64,000 nt of DNA. It comes from Hyparrhenia diplandra. Its lineage: Eukaryota > Streptophyta > Magnoliopsida > Poales > Poaceae. The DNA lies in NCBI GenBank assembly GCA_015847255.1, contig JADLZK010001932.1, positions 806,001-870,000 of the forward strand, read 5' to 3'. A program made the position numbers and the translations under genes. Under the pieces are notes generated by a model. It was not told where the DNA came from, did no database searches, and saw only the letters and a program-made list of their open reading frames with translations. Positions 22,620 to 35,000 of this stretch are shown here, piece after piece (positions within the stretch are counted from its first letter, which is position 1; every line of letters begins with the position of its first letter).

Positions 22620-23535
22620 AATATCAATTTGAGAAGCAAGTACACCATATCATACACTTTGTGCCTCTTTGTTTCAACAAGTTTAACGAGAGATCAACAA
22701 TGTTGTCTAGGCCTTGGAAGATAGCATCTCGTCGCATGTCATCAATATAATTATCAAGTTGCAATTCGAGTTTCAATAAATCATTGCTGGAGAAGTCTTT
22801 AGGACAAAATTCAGCCACTCTGCTGTACCTTCTGTGCATCAAAAAGAAGCAAAGGAGTTGGAAGGACTAAAGGATGACATACAACAGAGTAGCTCCATAT
22901 TGACCTCATCAAACCGATTATCAAGCTTTTGACTTATTTGATCAATGACACCAATGTATACTTCTCTTCTGAAATGGTCATCATTTGTTTGGTTTCGGGC
23001 ACGAGCATACCATGCTGATTTTCCATAAGGCACATAAGCACTATCCATAGCAGGAACTTCAACACCATGTTTAATACAAAAACTAGAGACCTTTTGAAGA
23101 AAAATATCCCAACCATTAGACTTCAACTCCTGCATTCTTCTCTTTGCCACATTGACAAGTGAGATTGCATTAAGAATATCTGGATCCCTTCTCTCGCAAG
23201 CACTCAGATACCTCATTTGTGTATCCATGAATGACATACATTAAGCCTAGGCAAACACATCTCTTGATGTAATCCACTCCCCGATTCAAGCACACCACAC
23301 TCTAGTGCTTTCTTGACATTCTCAAGCCTAGCATTTCGAAACATGTCATGACGCTTGCAAGAAACCCCAACAATGTTCAACAAGATAGATACTTGATCAA
23401 AAAAGTTTTACGGTCAAGTATTTTCCTTTATGTGATATATCACTAGACTCATCGCTAAAATTGCATAGGGCTCATCACCAAGTTCCTCAATTCCTCAATT
23501 ATTTTATTTCTAGTTTCTTTTTTCAAAATCGGACA
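22620..23535 (-). pseudogene. hAT transposase (zinc finger MYM-type 1-like), C-terminal fragments
   Basis: Minus-strand translation shows family features in order: EELGDEPYAILA followed by DES after a frameshift (near 23480), a FRNARLENVKKALECG region, then RDPDILNAISLVNVAKRRMQ, FCIKHGVEVPAMDSAYVP, NRFDEVNMELLCCMSSFSP and RVAEFCPKDFSS. These match the plant hAT family annotated as zinc finger MYM-type protein 1-like, whose catalytic core resembles RNase H. Frameshifts and stops separate the pieces, and the middle of the usual protein seems to be deleted, so it is not functional. Confidence 0.8.
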
Positions 23536-24410
23536 CTTGCCCATATTGCATTAAGAGAACTGGGAAAGTTTTTTACATCCTAGTGAGCCCCATTAGCGAG
23601 GTGCCTGAGAGATCAGAAGGCTAAACACATAGACAAAAGGCACCGACTTTAACGGTGGCGCTTAGAGTGGTGTACTAGGAACGAAACTAGTGTGCGACTA
23701 ATGAAACTTGGATGGCTACTCGGTCCGTGTCCAGCCCATCGAGGCCCCTCCAAAGTCCCCGTCTGCTGGCCCCGGGCTCCGTATCGTCCGTAGAGCATCT
23801 CCGGCGCGCGCGGCAAAGGGGATGAGCACGCGCACCATCTCACGCTTGTGTTGCGGGGACTGAGCCATAGAAGTGGGTGTGAAACCTCTCAGCTTTTTGG
23901 CGTCCGGGACCCGCAAGACGGCGCCTCCGACCTTCCCTCCCACTTGTTGACCGGGATGCGTTGGGCTGCCGCACCGGGTTGGGGTCCCGTGAGGCGGACT
24001 TGGCGGCAAGACGTCACTCCGTCTAGGCACCCGAGTCATCGTCGGGTGGAGGGCGCGACACCCGTAGTCTTGGTGGCGGCGACGAGTGGCTGCTCGGCGG
24101 CGTGAGGGGAGTCGAAGCTGTTCACATCGACCACGGTGGGCACGGCGCGGGCATGCTAAATTGGCCACCGACAGTGTGTCCCCATCACATGAGACCGTCG
24201 GGGTCAACCACGTCATGGTGGGTCTCGGAGGCGACCGTCGGCGGAGCAAACTCTGCTGGACCGTCGGCCCACCGGTCGGCCACGCCTAGTCCCGCCGAGG
24301 GTGGCGAGGAGGCGGGGATTTTTGGAACCGAGAATCGACGAAACGATCACAATAACAAGAACAATAGACAAAGAAAACTCGGCGATGAACGCCGCGGCGC
24401 CACTTTGTAT

Positions 24411-24705
24411 CTTGGCTATTATTAATAAAATACACAACTCGGCTCACACTTGGAACACGAGAGGAGACTCGCCGGAGAGACCCACGCTGGGGGCGATGAA
24501 ACACGCCTTTGTATCTTGGCTATTATTAATAAAATACACAACTCGGCTCACACTTGGAACACGAGAGGAGACTCGCCGGGAGACCCACGCTGGGGGCGAC
24601 GAAAACACGCCTGTACCTTGGCTATTATTAATAAAATACACAACTCGGCTCACACTTGGAACACGAGAGGAGACTCGCCGGGGAGACCCACGCTGCCGGG
24701 CTTTT
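24411..24705 (+). repeat. Three tandem copies of a ~103-bp unit
   Basis: Units start at 24411, 24515 and 24617 with cttggctattattaataaaa, continue through cacttggaacacgagaggag, and end in cccacgctgg-type sequence. The copies differ by only a few bases and by 1-2-bp indels, so they do not keep a common reading frame. The unit contains an aataaaa motif. Confidence 0.9.
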
Positions 24706-26132
24706 AACGCCGCAGCGCGGCGACTAACACCGGACACTCTTGTTTCTCGGGCTCGGCCCATACACAAGGATTACATGACCATTTATAGGCCTTGGCAACA
24801 TGCCACACACGCAACAAGAAAAAACTGATTTCACCATGCGCCACGAACGGCTCTCCTCACGAGAGCCGGTGCTCTCCACAAGACTTGGTGTCCAGCTTGA
24901 CCGCGCCTCTTGTGCATGCCTCCGTCACCACACGCCAATGGCCATCCCCGCAACACTTAGCTATCTTCGGCCACCATCTAAACATAGCTAACTTAACAAC
25001 ACATGCATGAGATCAGGTGCATGTACACTCGCATCTCCACACATTCGTCCCAACTCACGCACCATCGTCAACCCAACCCGACATACTATGCACGAACATG
25101 GCTCGGTTGACGCTGAGGGAGGCTGACGAAGGAGTGGTCACCTGGACACAACGTGGAGTGGTAGAGGAGTCATTGTGAAAATTACGCCGCCACTAGATCC
25201 GCCCACCAATCAGCCCGCGCGGGGAGTGGTGGCGGCGAAGAGTAGGAGTCGTGGGAGAGGTGTGATGCGCTCCACGGCCTAGACCTCATCAAGCATTGGG
25301 TCCGCTCTAGCGGGAGGCCCCATGGCCCGACACGTCTCAAGCGCGAGCGGGTCGGCATTGTGAACGATGATGGCCTCCCGTAGAGGCTTGACGGTGGTCC
25401 CCATCGGTCACGAAGTCAGCATCGATGGGGCCGGACAGAGAATCTGTTCGACGAAGAAGGGAGCCCCTCTGCGACCATGGTCGGCGACGACGCAGTGGTC
25501 CAGAGGTATTGACCCCGTGGGTGGCACACGGAGGGGCGCCGAGGTCAAAGACAACGCCGAAGATTGCGTCCCTCGCCCGGTGCGTTGTCCGAGGTAGAAG
25601 AGCCAATGGGTCGGGGAGGACCACCGGCGGCAATGTGGTCGGCCATACTGGTGAAGCAGAGGCCAACGAGAAGGCGACCTACGCCTGCCGATGACAAGGG
25701 TGAGGTGAGTTCTGGCGGCGTCCGCGCCTACGTCTCTGAACGAGTGTGAGACCATCAGCATCGACAGGTGCACACCTCGACGGCGGCGGAGTATGTGGCA
25801 CCCGATGGCAAGCCAGATGGCGGAGGTCGGAGGCCGGGGCCGAGGCGTTGATGTGCGCGATGGCGCTCGACGGGATGACGGTCGAGCTGCGGAAAGCGGG
25901 CACCCCGGCAAGCACGAGGCATCACAAGAGGGTCGTTAGTGTCACGGGCACTAAGCGTCACCATCGGGGCACCCGCAACCCACCCTCCACGACGGCGGTG
26001 ACGGTTGAGGCAACGAGGGTCACCACGGTGCTTCTTTGCCGGTCCCGGTAGTGTCCACATCGGCAACACCAGGGCACACTGGTGAAGCTTGTGATCGAGA
26101 TCGGCGGCCGCTTCGTTTGGTGAGACGCGCCA

Positions 26133-27513
26133 TGTTGATGTTCTTTAACGTATGCAGATAAATCCGCAAGCGTACGGAACTGTCGTTATAGCTTTCACCC
26201 AGAAGTATTCAGGGTATCGTATTTTCCACGAGGGAACGTTTGCGTACTAACCTCACGAGCAGAGCCGCCCAAGGATAACTATGGGTAGTGAGGTATCTTT
26301 ATGGGTTAGGTTTTTGGCGGGGGTTTCTAGGGCTGTTATCTCCTTGCGCCGGGCACCGGCCCTCGCCCAATACCGGGCGAGTCCGGCCATTAGCTCGTCA
26401 CACCCGAACGTGGAGGGATTACAAGGGACGGACAAGGCGTCATCACGACCCTACCGCCTACCCTCACGACCGTGGGATGCTGCGCAAAAGATAGGTGGAC
26501 GTTAGTCCAAACACCACGCTTGCACTACCGTATACAACTCTTGGTGTCGATCAAGGTTCCCCCGGTCAAAGAGTCCCTTCAACAAGAATTACGACCGAAG
26601 GTACAACTATCGATCCCGCAAGTTTATAACAGCTAAGATAATATACTTGAAGAACAATAAGCCGAAAGATGAACACGAACTTTCTTACCAAAGTGTAAGG
26701 AAGTTGTAGAGGTACAAGGGAAGTGGGTACCGACAAGTCCGGCACTCGGACCTCCTAGGAACCGCGGACCACCGAGGGCACTCTCGACAACTCCGACTAG
26801 AAGGAGCAAAGTATCCTTCTAGCTTTCCCTCTCACTCTCCATTAGAACTAAGAAGAGGAAGAAGAACAAGAGTGGAGCTTCTCCCTTTCTATTACATTGT
26901 GACTCTCCTTTGTGTTGTGTGTAGAATGGTGTGTTTTGTGAGAGGGAGAGGCCACCTACTTATAGGATGAGAGGAGGGGGCTAAGTGATAATTTACACCA
27001 TGAATGCACCAAACCGACCTCCTCCTATCGTCCCAGGTTCATACACAATTTGGGTGCGGGCGCACCTTGTTTTGGGCCGTTTGGGCTGAAATTTTGTGTG
27101 CGTGTCCGTTTCGTCGTTAGCTCCGTTTTGACGGGTGGTGCACCGAAAAACGGAGTTCGTATGAAGAAGTTATGCCCAAAATACTAAACCCATGTCATGT
27201 GGCCCAATGTCATTTCATGTTGGATTTGGGTTTCCACTTCTTGGGCTTATGTATAGATGTTAATATTCATGTTTATGGGCATTTCTCCTCTCTTCTCCTT
27301 GCTTTGCTTATGTCCATTTAGGGCCTTGTTATTCTTTATATGTTTTCCTTTGCTTTTGGCCCAAAATGTATATGTTTCCAACATTGTCCCGCAAAACAAG
27401 TGAAGTACCAAAACTTGTGGAAATGGTTAGCTCAAAGCCCTATTACTATTTGTGTTTTGGTGGTTTTATATTAATGTTGATGGTATAAAATATGTAGTTA
27501 ACGACCATCAACA
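26133..27513. mobile_element. LTR (probably solo), 1.38 kb
   Basis: Begins TGTTGATG and ends CATCAACA, an 8-bp terminal inverted repeat of the TG...CA type. The sequence gcagataaatccgcaagcgt near the left end belongs to a repeat that I recognise as common in grass genomes. No polypurine tract, primer site or second LTR is seen alongside. The flanking five bases (cgcca, catcg) do not match, so the target duplication is decayed or the element has recombined. Confidence 0.65.
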
Positions 27514-28216
27514 CATCGCACGATGATGGGGGGCCTCGGCTCGATGGACACGTCCTCCCCCATCGGACCAATCGGAGAAGACACCGTCCTCCATGGCGAT
27601 GTCCAAAGCCAAAGGGCACCGCGGCGGTGGCGCCGGGTGTGGCGCGCCGATCGACCACGGTGGAGCGACGGCGGCGGACGTGCGGGTCATGTGCTACTTG
27701 CGTCGGGGAAGGAGAGTGCTCGAGCTCGAGAATCACCGGAGAGATAGCGATCCTCCCAACGCATCGGCTTGGTCACGCTAGTAGGGAGGTGGGCGGGGAG
27801 TGGGCAGTCCCCCCACGTAGCCGGAAGGAGCCGCCATCTCGGGCGTCCATCGGGGAGGCCTCTCCGCCACCTCCCTCGCCACCCTCGGCGGGGGCCGATC
27901 GCGTCGACGGAGGGGCGACATCCGGCTCCGGCCGCCGCAGCCTACCGGAGTAAGAAGGCGGTGGAGGTCGGGGAGGGGGGGCCGCCGACGCCGAGGCGGC
28001 GACCATACCAGGTTGCTCTAGTGGGCGCATTGCGCCCATTGCCGATCTGCACCACCACAAGACAACTTCGCGACGAGCCCGACCTCATTCGAAAGAGCAA
28101 GGCGAGGAGGTGCCGGATCTGGTGTCGGAGTCGGGGAGGGAGCTATGCACGGCGCAGCCGGCGGCGGCGGGGCTGGGACGGGCGGGAGCGTCGGACATTG
28201 TTGGCCTTTCTAGTTT

Positions 28217-29101
28217 CTATGGCACAACACTGAATAATTTTCTTTGTATTTTTGGGCATGTCAAAGTGCAATTACCTGGTGCATTGTTCAAGGCATACTT
28301 GTTCAGTTCTTCACTATTCTCTACAAGAAACCTCAAAAGTTTAATAAAGTTGCCTCTGTTGCTAGACTCCTCACTTTCATCATGTCCACGGAATGCCAAT
28401 CCTTGATGCAAAAGAAACTTGATACATCTAAGTGAATATGTCAATCATTTCTTATAAAGGCGAAGGTCCTCCTCACTCCACTTATCAATGTTATAATCAA
28501 TTGCTACCTTGGGATTTATAAAACCAATGTATTTCTCTTCGGCTGCTTTATGTGCCTTAGAACCACAATGTTTGAAAGTGACTCATTTCCTCTATTCCAT
28601 ACATTCCATCAATCAACACTAAAAGAATTTGACCCACTGCCCTTCTTGAACAAGTAGCATATGAAGCAAAATCTAGAATCCTTCTTAACACTATATTCAA
28701 GCCACTCATAATTATACAACCATTCTATCCGAATCAATAAGGTACGCCTCCAATAACTCAGTATGGAAGTATATAAGGTTTGCAAGGACCTCTAGTAATA
28801 TATGCTCTATGGATTGCATATTGATCATTAACATGATAAATTTGAATGGGCTCCCTTTCACCTGGATCATATTGAAGACGATTGATGTCATACACCGGCA
28901 GATTTAATGCGAGCGGTGGCGGTGGCGGTAATGCTTGCAAAGTGGCGAGAGCAAAGGGTCTTCTACTCTATCTTCTTCTTGATTGTGCTCTTGCACAATA
29001 TTTTCATCCAGAGGTGGGTCATGGTTCAAAGCTTCAGCATCAACAACCGCCTTCTTTGGCGCTATTTGAAAAAAGGATCGAATATCTGTGTTTCTCTTCA
29101 T
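28217..29101 (-). pseudogene. hAT transposase (zinc finger MYM-type 1-like), N-terminal fragments
   Basis: From 29101 downward the minus strand reads MKRNTDIRSFF, then a PVYDINRLQYDPGEREPIQ / YHVNDQYAIHRAYITRGPC block, EWLEYSVKKDSRFCFICYLF (TTF-type zinc finger) and LLHQGLAFRGHDESEESSNR to NAPGNCTLTCPKIQ. The order is the one expected for this hAT family. In-frame stops and at least one frameshift lie in between. It ends where the GC-rich insertion starts and continues, on the other side, at 23535. Confidence 0.82.
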
Positions 29102-29434
29102 AATTCAAGATAACTGAAAAAATAGTAATTAGCAATCACAAATCAGGATTCAGGAAATCAAAATCTAAAAACTTCTATATAGGAAATCCGCACTTAGGAG
29201 TTCTTTGAGCTGTGGTGAAGCCACATCATCGACGAGAGGTCCCACCATCACCTCCACAGTTCCTTGCGCAGCAACCAAAAAGCATTCATTCAAATCCACA
29301 TGAAAACTCAAGCGACCGTAATCACAATCACCCTCCACCTGTTCGCATGCTATTCCACTAACCCAAGATTCCAACAAAAACAAATGCACCATAAAAATTG
29401 ATTGTGGCATTAGCATCCCAATAGTCACCCCCAC

Positions 29435-30547
29435 AGCCGTGTCGTCACTTTAAAAATGCACAAGACAATAGAAGCTCCACCAGCGGTGGCCTTCAATTCC
29501 ACGGCCTGATCATCCTTTCAGCTACCTTGTCGTGCCTATATAAAGAGTCACTGCTGCCTTCCACATTCATGGTGCTGCCCCTCGCAACTGCCTTCCACAA
29601 TCAGAGGTATTGGAAAAAGAGAATTTCAATTACCTGGGATTCTGGGAAGCAGGCAGGACGCGGATCCCGCCCGCGCTGCCGCCCACCGCCGATTCGCCAC
29701 CGCCCATAGGGTCTAGGGTTGCTGGATTGGGGAATGGAAAATTGGGGATTGCTTAAGTTAACGGAAGAACGAAGGAGGAGATGACCGGATGACAGGCGAG
29801 GAGACGACGCACTACCTGCTTCCACTCTTTGACGCGGGGCCGCGCGACATGGGCCGGCCTGGGATGTGATTCTGGGATGATAAGGGGGTAGGCTGTTTTT
29901 GGGCCATTTTGCTATTTTTCTTTGCTATTAAATATACATTATATTATACTTATACATATTAGTAATAATTATTATACAATATTATATGTATATCGGTGTA
30001 TCCTTATTTTTGGAAAAATACTGTATTAATGTACCGTCGTATCGGTATCGGTATTGACATGTGCACTTCAATTCCTACGGTTCATGCAGGTGCGGCCAAA
30101 GGACCATTTTTTTTGTTTACTATTTGTATAGGATACTAGACTCGTGATGCACTTCCATTCCCTTGGTTTTTCTATCTTTTCCCTTTCTCCACCCTATCTT
30201 CCAAAGGGGCCCTTAAAGACATCAGATCATATACCAAAAGGTCTAAAAAAACTGATGAAAAAAAAGTTCCTCAAAAAAATTATTATCTTGCTTTTATTCC
30301 ATTACCGGAAGTTCTACAACCTATTTAAATATTTTCATTCATTATTAGAGTTCATACATCATTTTAAATAATCTATATCCTGTATATCAATGAATATAAT
30401 CTTAGCTTCATGCATTTTGGATCTTAATGCCCAGTCTTGGTACTAATGTATATGTGGTTACATTCTGTTTTAAGCGATGCGATCATTTTTATCATATAAT
30501 ACATCTTTTAATTCTAAGTGATTATAATTTTAGTCTATTTAAAAAAA
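29435..30547. other. Intergenic, mostly AT-rich, no supported gene
   Basis: Contains a GC-rich stretch at 29640-29860 that could be a non-coding leader of the hAT element, then AT-rich DNA. The sequence before 30582 probably belongs to a Helitron whose 5' end I could not place. Confidence 0.35.
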
Positions 30548-30582
30548 TTCAATACCCGCGGCAGCGTGGGGAGTCCTCCTAG
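30548..30582 (+). mobile_element. Helitron 3' terminus
   Basis: A short hairpin-forming CCCGCGGCAGCGTGGGG is followed after about nine bases by CTAG (30579-30582) and a T, as at typical rice Helitron 3' ends. The body presumably extends to the left, but the 5' TC start was not identified. Confidence 0.5.
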
Positions 30583-31168
30583 TTAGGAAGACAGGGAAGA
30601 ACTGTGAAGAACTCACGATGGTGATCTCAGATCTCGGATGAGTGGGCGACAAGGCGATCGGTGATGCCTCCCTAGCGAGCAGCACTACCACTACCAAGTG
30701 GACAATTTGTAAAATTAATGAAGGGAACATCGATCATGGAATTCAAGAAGGGTGGAGAATTGGAGCCAACGAGGATCACCTGTTGTCTGTTGACCTGTTG
30801 TCTTGATCGATTGACGGCTGTGGGAGGCGATGGTCGTCGGGCGGGCGATGCCGTGAAACAGAGAGAAGCGATGGTCCTGCCTGTCGCCCTGACTCCTGGC
30901 GGGCGGCAGCGCCGCAGCCGGGCACTGGATGCTGCGCGCGATCGCGATGGCGGCGGCCGCGACCGGTAGCGGCGAAGGATCACACGAGTCCCGCCCCTGT
31001 CGATTGAACTCCCCTGTCGGTGTTGATTGGACTCGCATCCGCAAGCTGGGCGGCCCATGCAACGCGGGATGGGCTGCGACCGGCAGGCGGCAGCGAGCAA
31101 AGGATCACACGGTTTGATGGCTTTTTTTTTTTCATTTTTTCCTATATTATGTATCACTGACCAGCGGG
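30583..31168. other. GC-rich intergenic region, no supported gene
   Basis: Open frames on the minus strand (up to 175 codons, 30672-31199) are rich in Arg, Pro and Ser, with no domain I recognise. I regard them as chance frames in GC-rich DNA. Confidence 0.35.
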
Positions 31169-31213
31169 CCACAGGGTGGTCGGTGGACCCTCTGACCACC
31201 CTGTGGGTCCACC
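31169..31213. repeat. Interlocked inverted repeats
   Basis: Bases 31169-31181 (ccacagggtggtc) are perfectly complementary to 31194-31206. The internal ggtggaccc (31183-31191) is complementary to gggtccacc (31205-31213). The two stems overlap in a pseudoknot-like arrangement. This could be a transposon end or an RNA structure. Confidence 0.75.
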
Positions 31214-32035
31214 ACTAAGTAAGCCTTTTCATGCTGATGATCCAAAATGGAGGGCTAGGGATTTTCAAAAATCTTATTTATTTTGTAATTCAACTATTTG
31301 GATATGTAAATATCGATAATATTTTTTACAAATCTCGTCAAACTTAAGAAAGTTTGATTTAGACCAAATCTTGAATGCCACTATAGCAGGGATGAAGGTA
31401 GGATTACATCTGAGTCACACAATATCTGAAGAAATAATCGAGATAGACACTCTACATCTGAGTCATCCCAAATTCGGTTTATATTGATTCGTACTAGCTT
31501 GTAAACCGTCTTGGACTCTATATATTATTAAAGAAATGCATGAAAACAAATATGACCCTGACATGCCCTTGTTAATTGCCATCAGTTTTGGACAATTCAA
31601 CAATTATTCGTGTTCATGTGTATACTTCCCAAACGACAAATATGTACGTGCTAGTTTGGAGCTTGCCTAGGACAAGATGATGAAAATGACAACTTACTAA
31701 TGAAACCAATCTGAACCTCTTGTTGTCTCTCGTCCAAATTTAAAAGTCTCTGTGAAAACACAATATGAGAATACGCCTCAGGTCTTACCACGTTGAATAT
31801 TCCGGCACCAGGAGCCCGAAATATTTCAACGACGAATGTATACGTTGTTTCCTGCAAAAAGGTGCGGAGCACGCAATGCGCGGCACTGCACGAGATAGGA
31901 CTAGACTCTGATAATATAAATTATTACTGGTTGATTAGTTCTATATACACCCATATAGGACTAGATGAATACATATATATCGCCCACGCCAGTGTTCGTG
32001 CCTGGAGTAACGCTGGGCAAAGCTTCCAACACACG
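31214..32035 (+). promoter_or_regulatory. Upstream region of subtilase locus 2
   Basis: Carries the acgcctcagg (31774) to acgcaatgcgcg (31872) block shared with loci 1 and 3, about 160-260 bp before the start codon. A TATA-like ctatatacaccc lies at 31941-31952, about 95 bp before the ATG. The more distal part (31230-31700) is AT-rich with nothing recognised. Confidence 0.5.
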
Positions 32036-35000
32036 ATGCCTCGTCCCAGAACACTGCTGCTGCTTCTCCTAGTCGTCACTGTGTTTGCTGCAAGCCTCAG
32101 CGCCTCTGAATCCATCGGCGACGCAGGCCAGGTCAGACGGATAGATCATAGATTATCTTCAGGATCTGCATACATATGTCTACGAAATTTTATCTCATTT
32201 ATTTGATCGTGATCATAAGCAGGTCTACATCGTGTACCTGGGGCACCTACCCAGCTCGGATGCGTCAGAGCCTGAAGGTTTCTCGGCTGTAGAGTTTGCT
32301 CATCACGACCTGCTGAACAAGGTCCTCGACCGCGGCAGGTCTAAAATTCTGTTTCCAGTGTTCATTAGAGAGTACATTGCCGCCTGACCATTTCATGACA
32401 AATCATGCTATAAATACTCCATTTGTCATTTGTTTTTCACGACCGTGCTAAAGAAAGTTTTTACTACACTCCATTTGGGCGTCCATTTCGTGGCCGGTCG
32501 GCTGCAGAGAATTTGTTTTTGCCAGGCTATTAGCTGTCATGTTGTCCATAAGGAACTGTGTATAGGAATAAAAATTGTGTGGTATAGGTGACAGATTTTT
32601 TGTAGCAACACACACCCCTTTGTTTCAGAAAGAAAAAATGTGCATGCATATGCATACACTTGTTTTTTCTTTTGATCCTAATGAATATACGGTGTTTTTG
32701 TGTCATCTCAGAAAAAAAAAGCTTGAGTATTTGTTGAAGTTTTTTACTTTCACAAGTTTATATCAAGGAAAAGCTTGGATTGCAACCTATATACTATTTT
32801 GTCTTTGCAGCTCTGCTTCAGACAGGATCCTCCGTAGTTACAAGAGAAGCTTAAATGGCTTCGCTGCTAAGTTAAGTGAAGAAGAGGCGCATAAACTTTC
32901 TGGTTTGTGACAACTAACAAGCTTTTCCTTTCATTACTTTCATTAATATGTGATTGTGCGTTGAAATTTGAGAGCTCTGACTTTCTTCGCACCTATCATA
33001 TAGCTTTTACTGCTATGATATATACCTAGAAAAATCGGAATGACTTGTTATAATTGAAGGCAGATTTGTATCAGGTGTAATCTCCACACAACTATACCGA
33101 AAACTTGAAACCATCACAAACACATATTCAGGTGATAATCCACCCCGTCAAGCACCTGCTGGAACCAAAATCCATGAGGCCCTGCCCTGATACAGCATCA
33201 CTGCCATCCCTAGGGATAGCTGAACCCTAACATATCAACTTTTAATTTATATTGAAGCATGCATGAATCCAGCTTTATCTTATAAAATTTTCCTTACCTT
33301 TAGGTATGAATGGCATTGTCTCAGTCTTCCCAAGTAGGACCCTTAAGCCTTTGACGACAAGGTCTTGGGACTTCTTAGGCTTACCTCAAACGTCCAATGA
33401 AGACCTACCAATAGAGGGAGACATCATTATTGGTATGCTTGACACTGGTGTGTGGCCTGACTCGCCATCCTTCGACGACGAAGGCTTTGGCCCGCCGCGC
33501 CGAGTAGGTGGAAGGGTACATGCAACAACTTCACGTGCAACAAGTATGGAAAGGCCTTTAGCTTTTCGTACTATCTACCTAATTAAAATTTGCTATTTGA
33601 TATGTCCTTTTATTTATTTTGTTAGTTATGTTATTCATATTGGAGATTTGATCATTTGTCATTGTTTATTGCTACGATGGACTCATTGTCATCTTGATAC
33701 CGCTAATAGTGATGATGATATAGTTAGTGTTCTCCAGGCTCTGACTATAAAAGGACATAGGGTAGTGAGGGTAGTAAGGTGGTTGCATGGAGGAATAATG
33801 GGGTCCAACAAAAGAATGATAGATTTGATGGTAGTCATAAACTACCAAAAAACAATGATATACACCAACATACAAGTACTAATGGTGCTGGTATAGGCAA
33901 CAAAGAGGAGTGATAAAGTAAACATGAATGATAGACTCGTAGGACATTTGATCAAGCTGTACCCATCCCTACTTTAGGTTACGTGGGCATGATTTTTACC
34001 AGTGTCTAACCTTTAGGTTTTCCCTTCGTTCATCGTTAAGCTATGCCCATCCCTAGGTATATATAGGGGGCATTATAATGGTGACTGTGTTGGCCCTCAT
34101 GTTACATGGTGGCAGGTGTCATGACAAAACGTGGGGAAAGTTTAGACATAGAAATTATATGTTGAGGAGAGTAACGACGAAAATTGGTGGATGATTCAAG
34201 GCAGGTTTAAGACTTTTTAGTTCTGTGTATCTTGGCGATTTCAGTTCTTGTTTGGATGACAAAGATAGGTAATCAAAAAAAAAAAAACTTTAAGGGTTAC
34301 TAAATTTATCTTTCATGATGTAGACTTTTGAGTATATGTATGTTTTATCATAACTGCAGAAGTGGGCCATCCTTTTTAGAAAATAGAATACACCAATGGC
34401 TCCATTATTCTATATGTAATGCTTAGAGTTGATTGAATTACTGCTAAGATATATCTTATTGTTGTGAGAATTTCTCATATTTATGATTAGTTTTCTAATG
34501 CAGCAAAAATGGTATATATAGCATACTTTATTACTATTGAATGAGAGTTTTCTATATAAATAATTATATATCCTTTATACATTATAGTATATTGTCCAGC
34601 AACTGTGTACTACCACCAATTAGTAAAACGAGAATCAAAACTTTCAGTATTTTGCAAAGCCTTAGCTTTCAGCTCGGCCGGTCCTTGATGACAAGTAGAT
34701 TTGCGTAAAATATGACACGGACTCACTGTTAAACTACGGTTGCAAATGTTCATGCAGTAAAATCATCGGAGCTCGAGTCTACAACCAAGGATCCAGCTCT
34801 GGCCAGTCGCCATTAGACCACCTAGGCCACGGCAGCCACACGGCATCCACCGTGGCAGGCCGGGCGGTCGCAAACGTCAGCTGGCGATGGCTTGGCCGCT
34901 GGCACAGCTCGCGGCGCGGTACCAGGCGCCAGGCTCGCCATTTACAAGGTGTGCCAGAAAGGGTTGCGACGCTGCCGACATCCTCGCAGGGTTTGATGAC

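Larger units (their letters stand above)
23536..28216. mobile_element. GC-rich insertion splitting the hAT transposase
   Basis: Both transposase halves stop at the edges of this segment, which is much richer in GC than its surroundings outside the 26133-27513 LTR. Many overlapping open frames of 60-177 codons occur on both strands, but none has a recognisable domain and they look like by-products of GC-rich DNA. The element type is unknown; a non-autonomous LTR element or a MULE-like carrier are possible. It carries a three-copy tandem repeat (24411-24705) and was itself invaded by an LTR (26133-27513). Confidence 0.6.
22260..29434 (-). mobile_element. hAT-superfamily transposon remnant (zf-MYM/TTF type), nested insertions inside
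   Basis: The left terminus CAGTGGCGGACTC at 22260 is a characteristic hAT end. Transposase fragments read on the minus strand, N-terminal part at 29101-28217 and C-terminal part at 23535-22620. Between them about 4.7 kb of unrelated GC-rich DNA has inserted. I could not find the matching right terminus, so the right boundary is approximate. A GC-rich leader with short frames at 29600-29825 could belong to the same element. Confidence 0.65.

Noticed and set aside
23716..24249. 177-codon minus-strand frame and neighbouring frames in 23.7-28.2 kb
   Set aside because: Overlapping frames occur on both strands in GC-rich transposon DNA with no domain or splice structure.
24411..24705. Direct repeats considered as a CRISPR-like array
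   Set aside because: Units are contiguous with no unique spacers, and the context is a plant nuclear transposon.
30672..31199. 175-codon minus-strand frame
   Set aside because: Arg/Pro/Ser-rich frame in GC-rich intergenic DNA with no known domain. It also overlaps other frames in both orientations.
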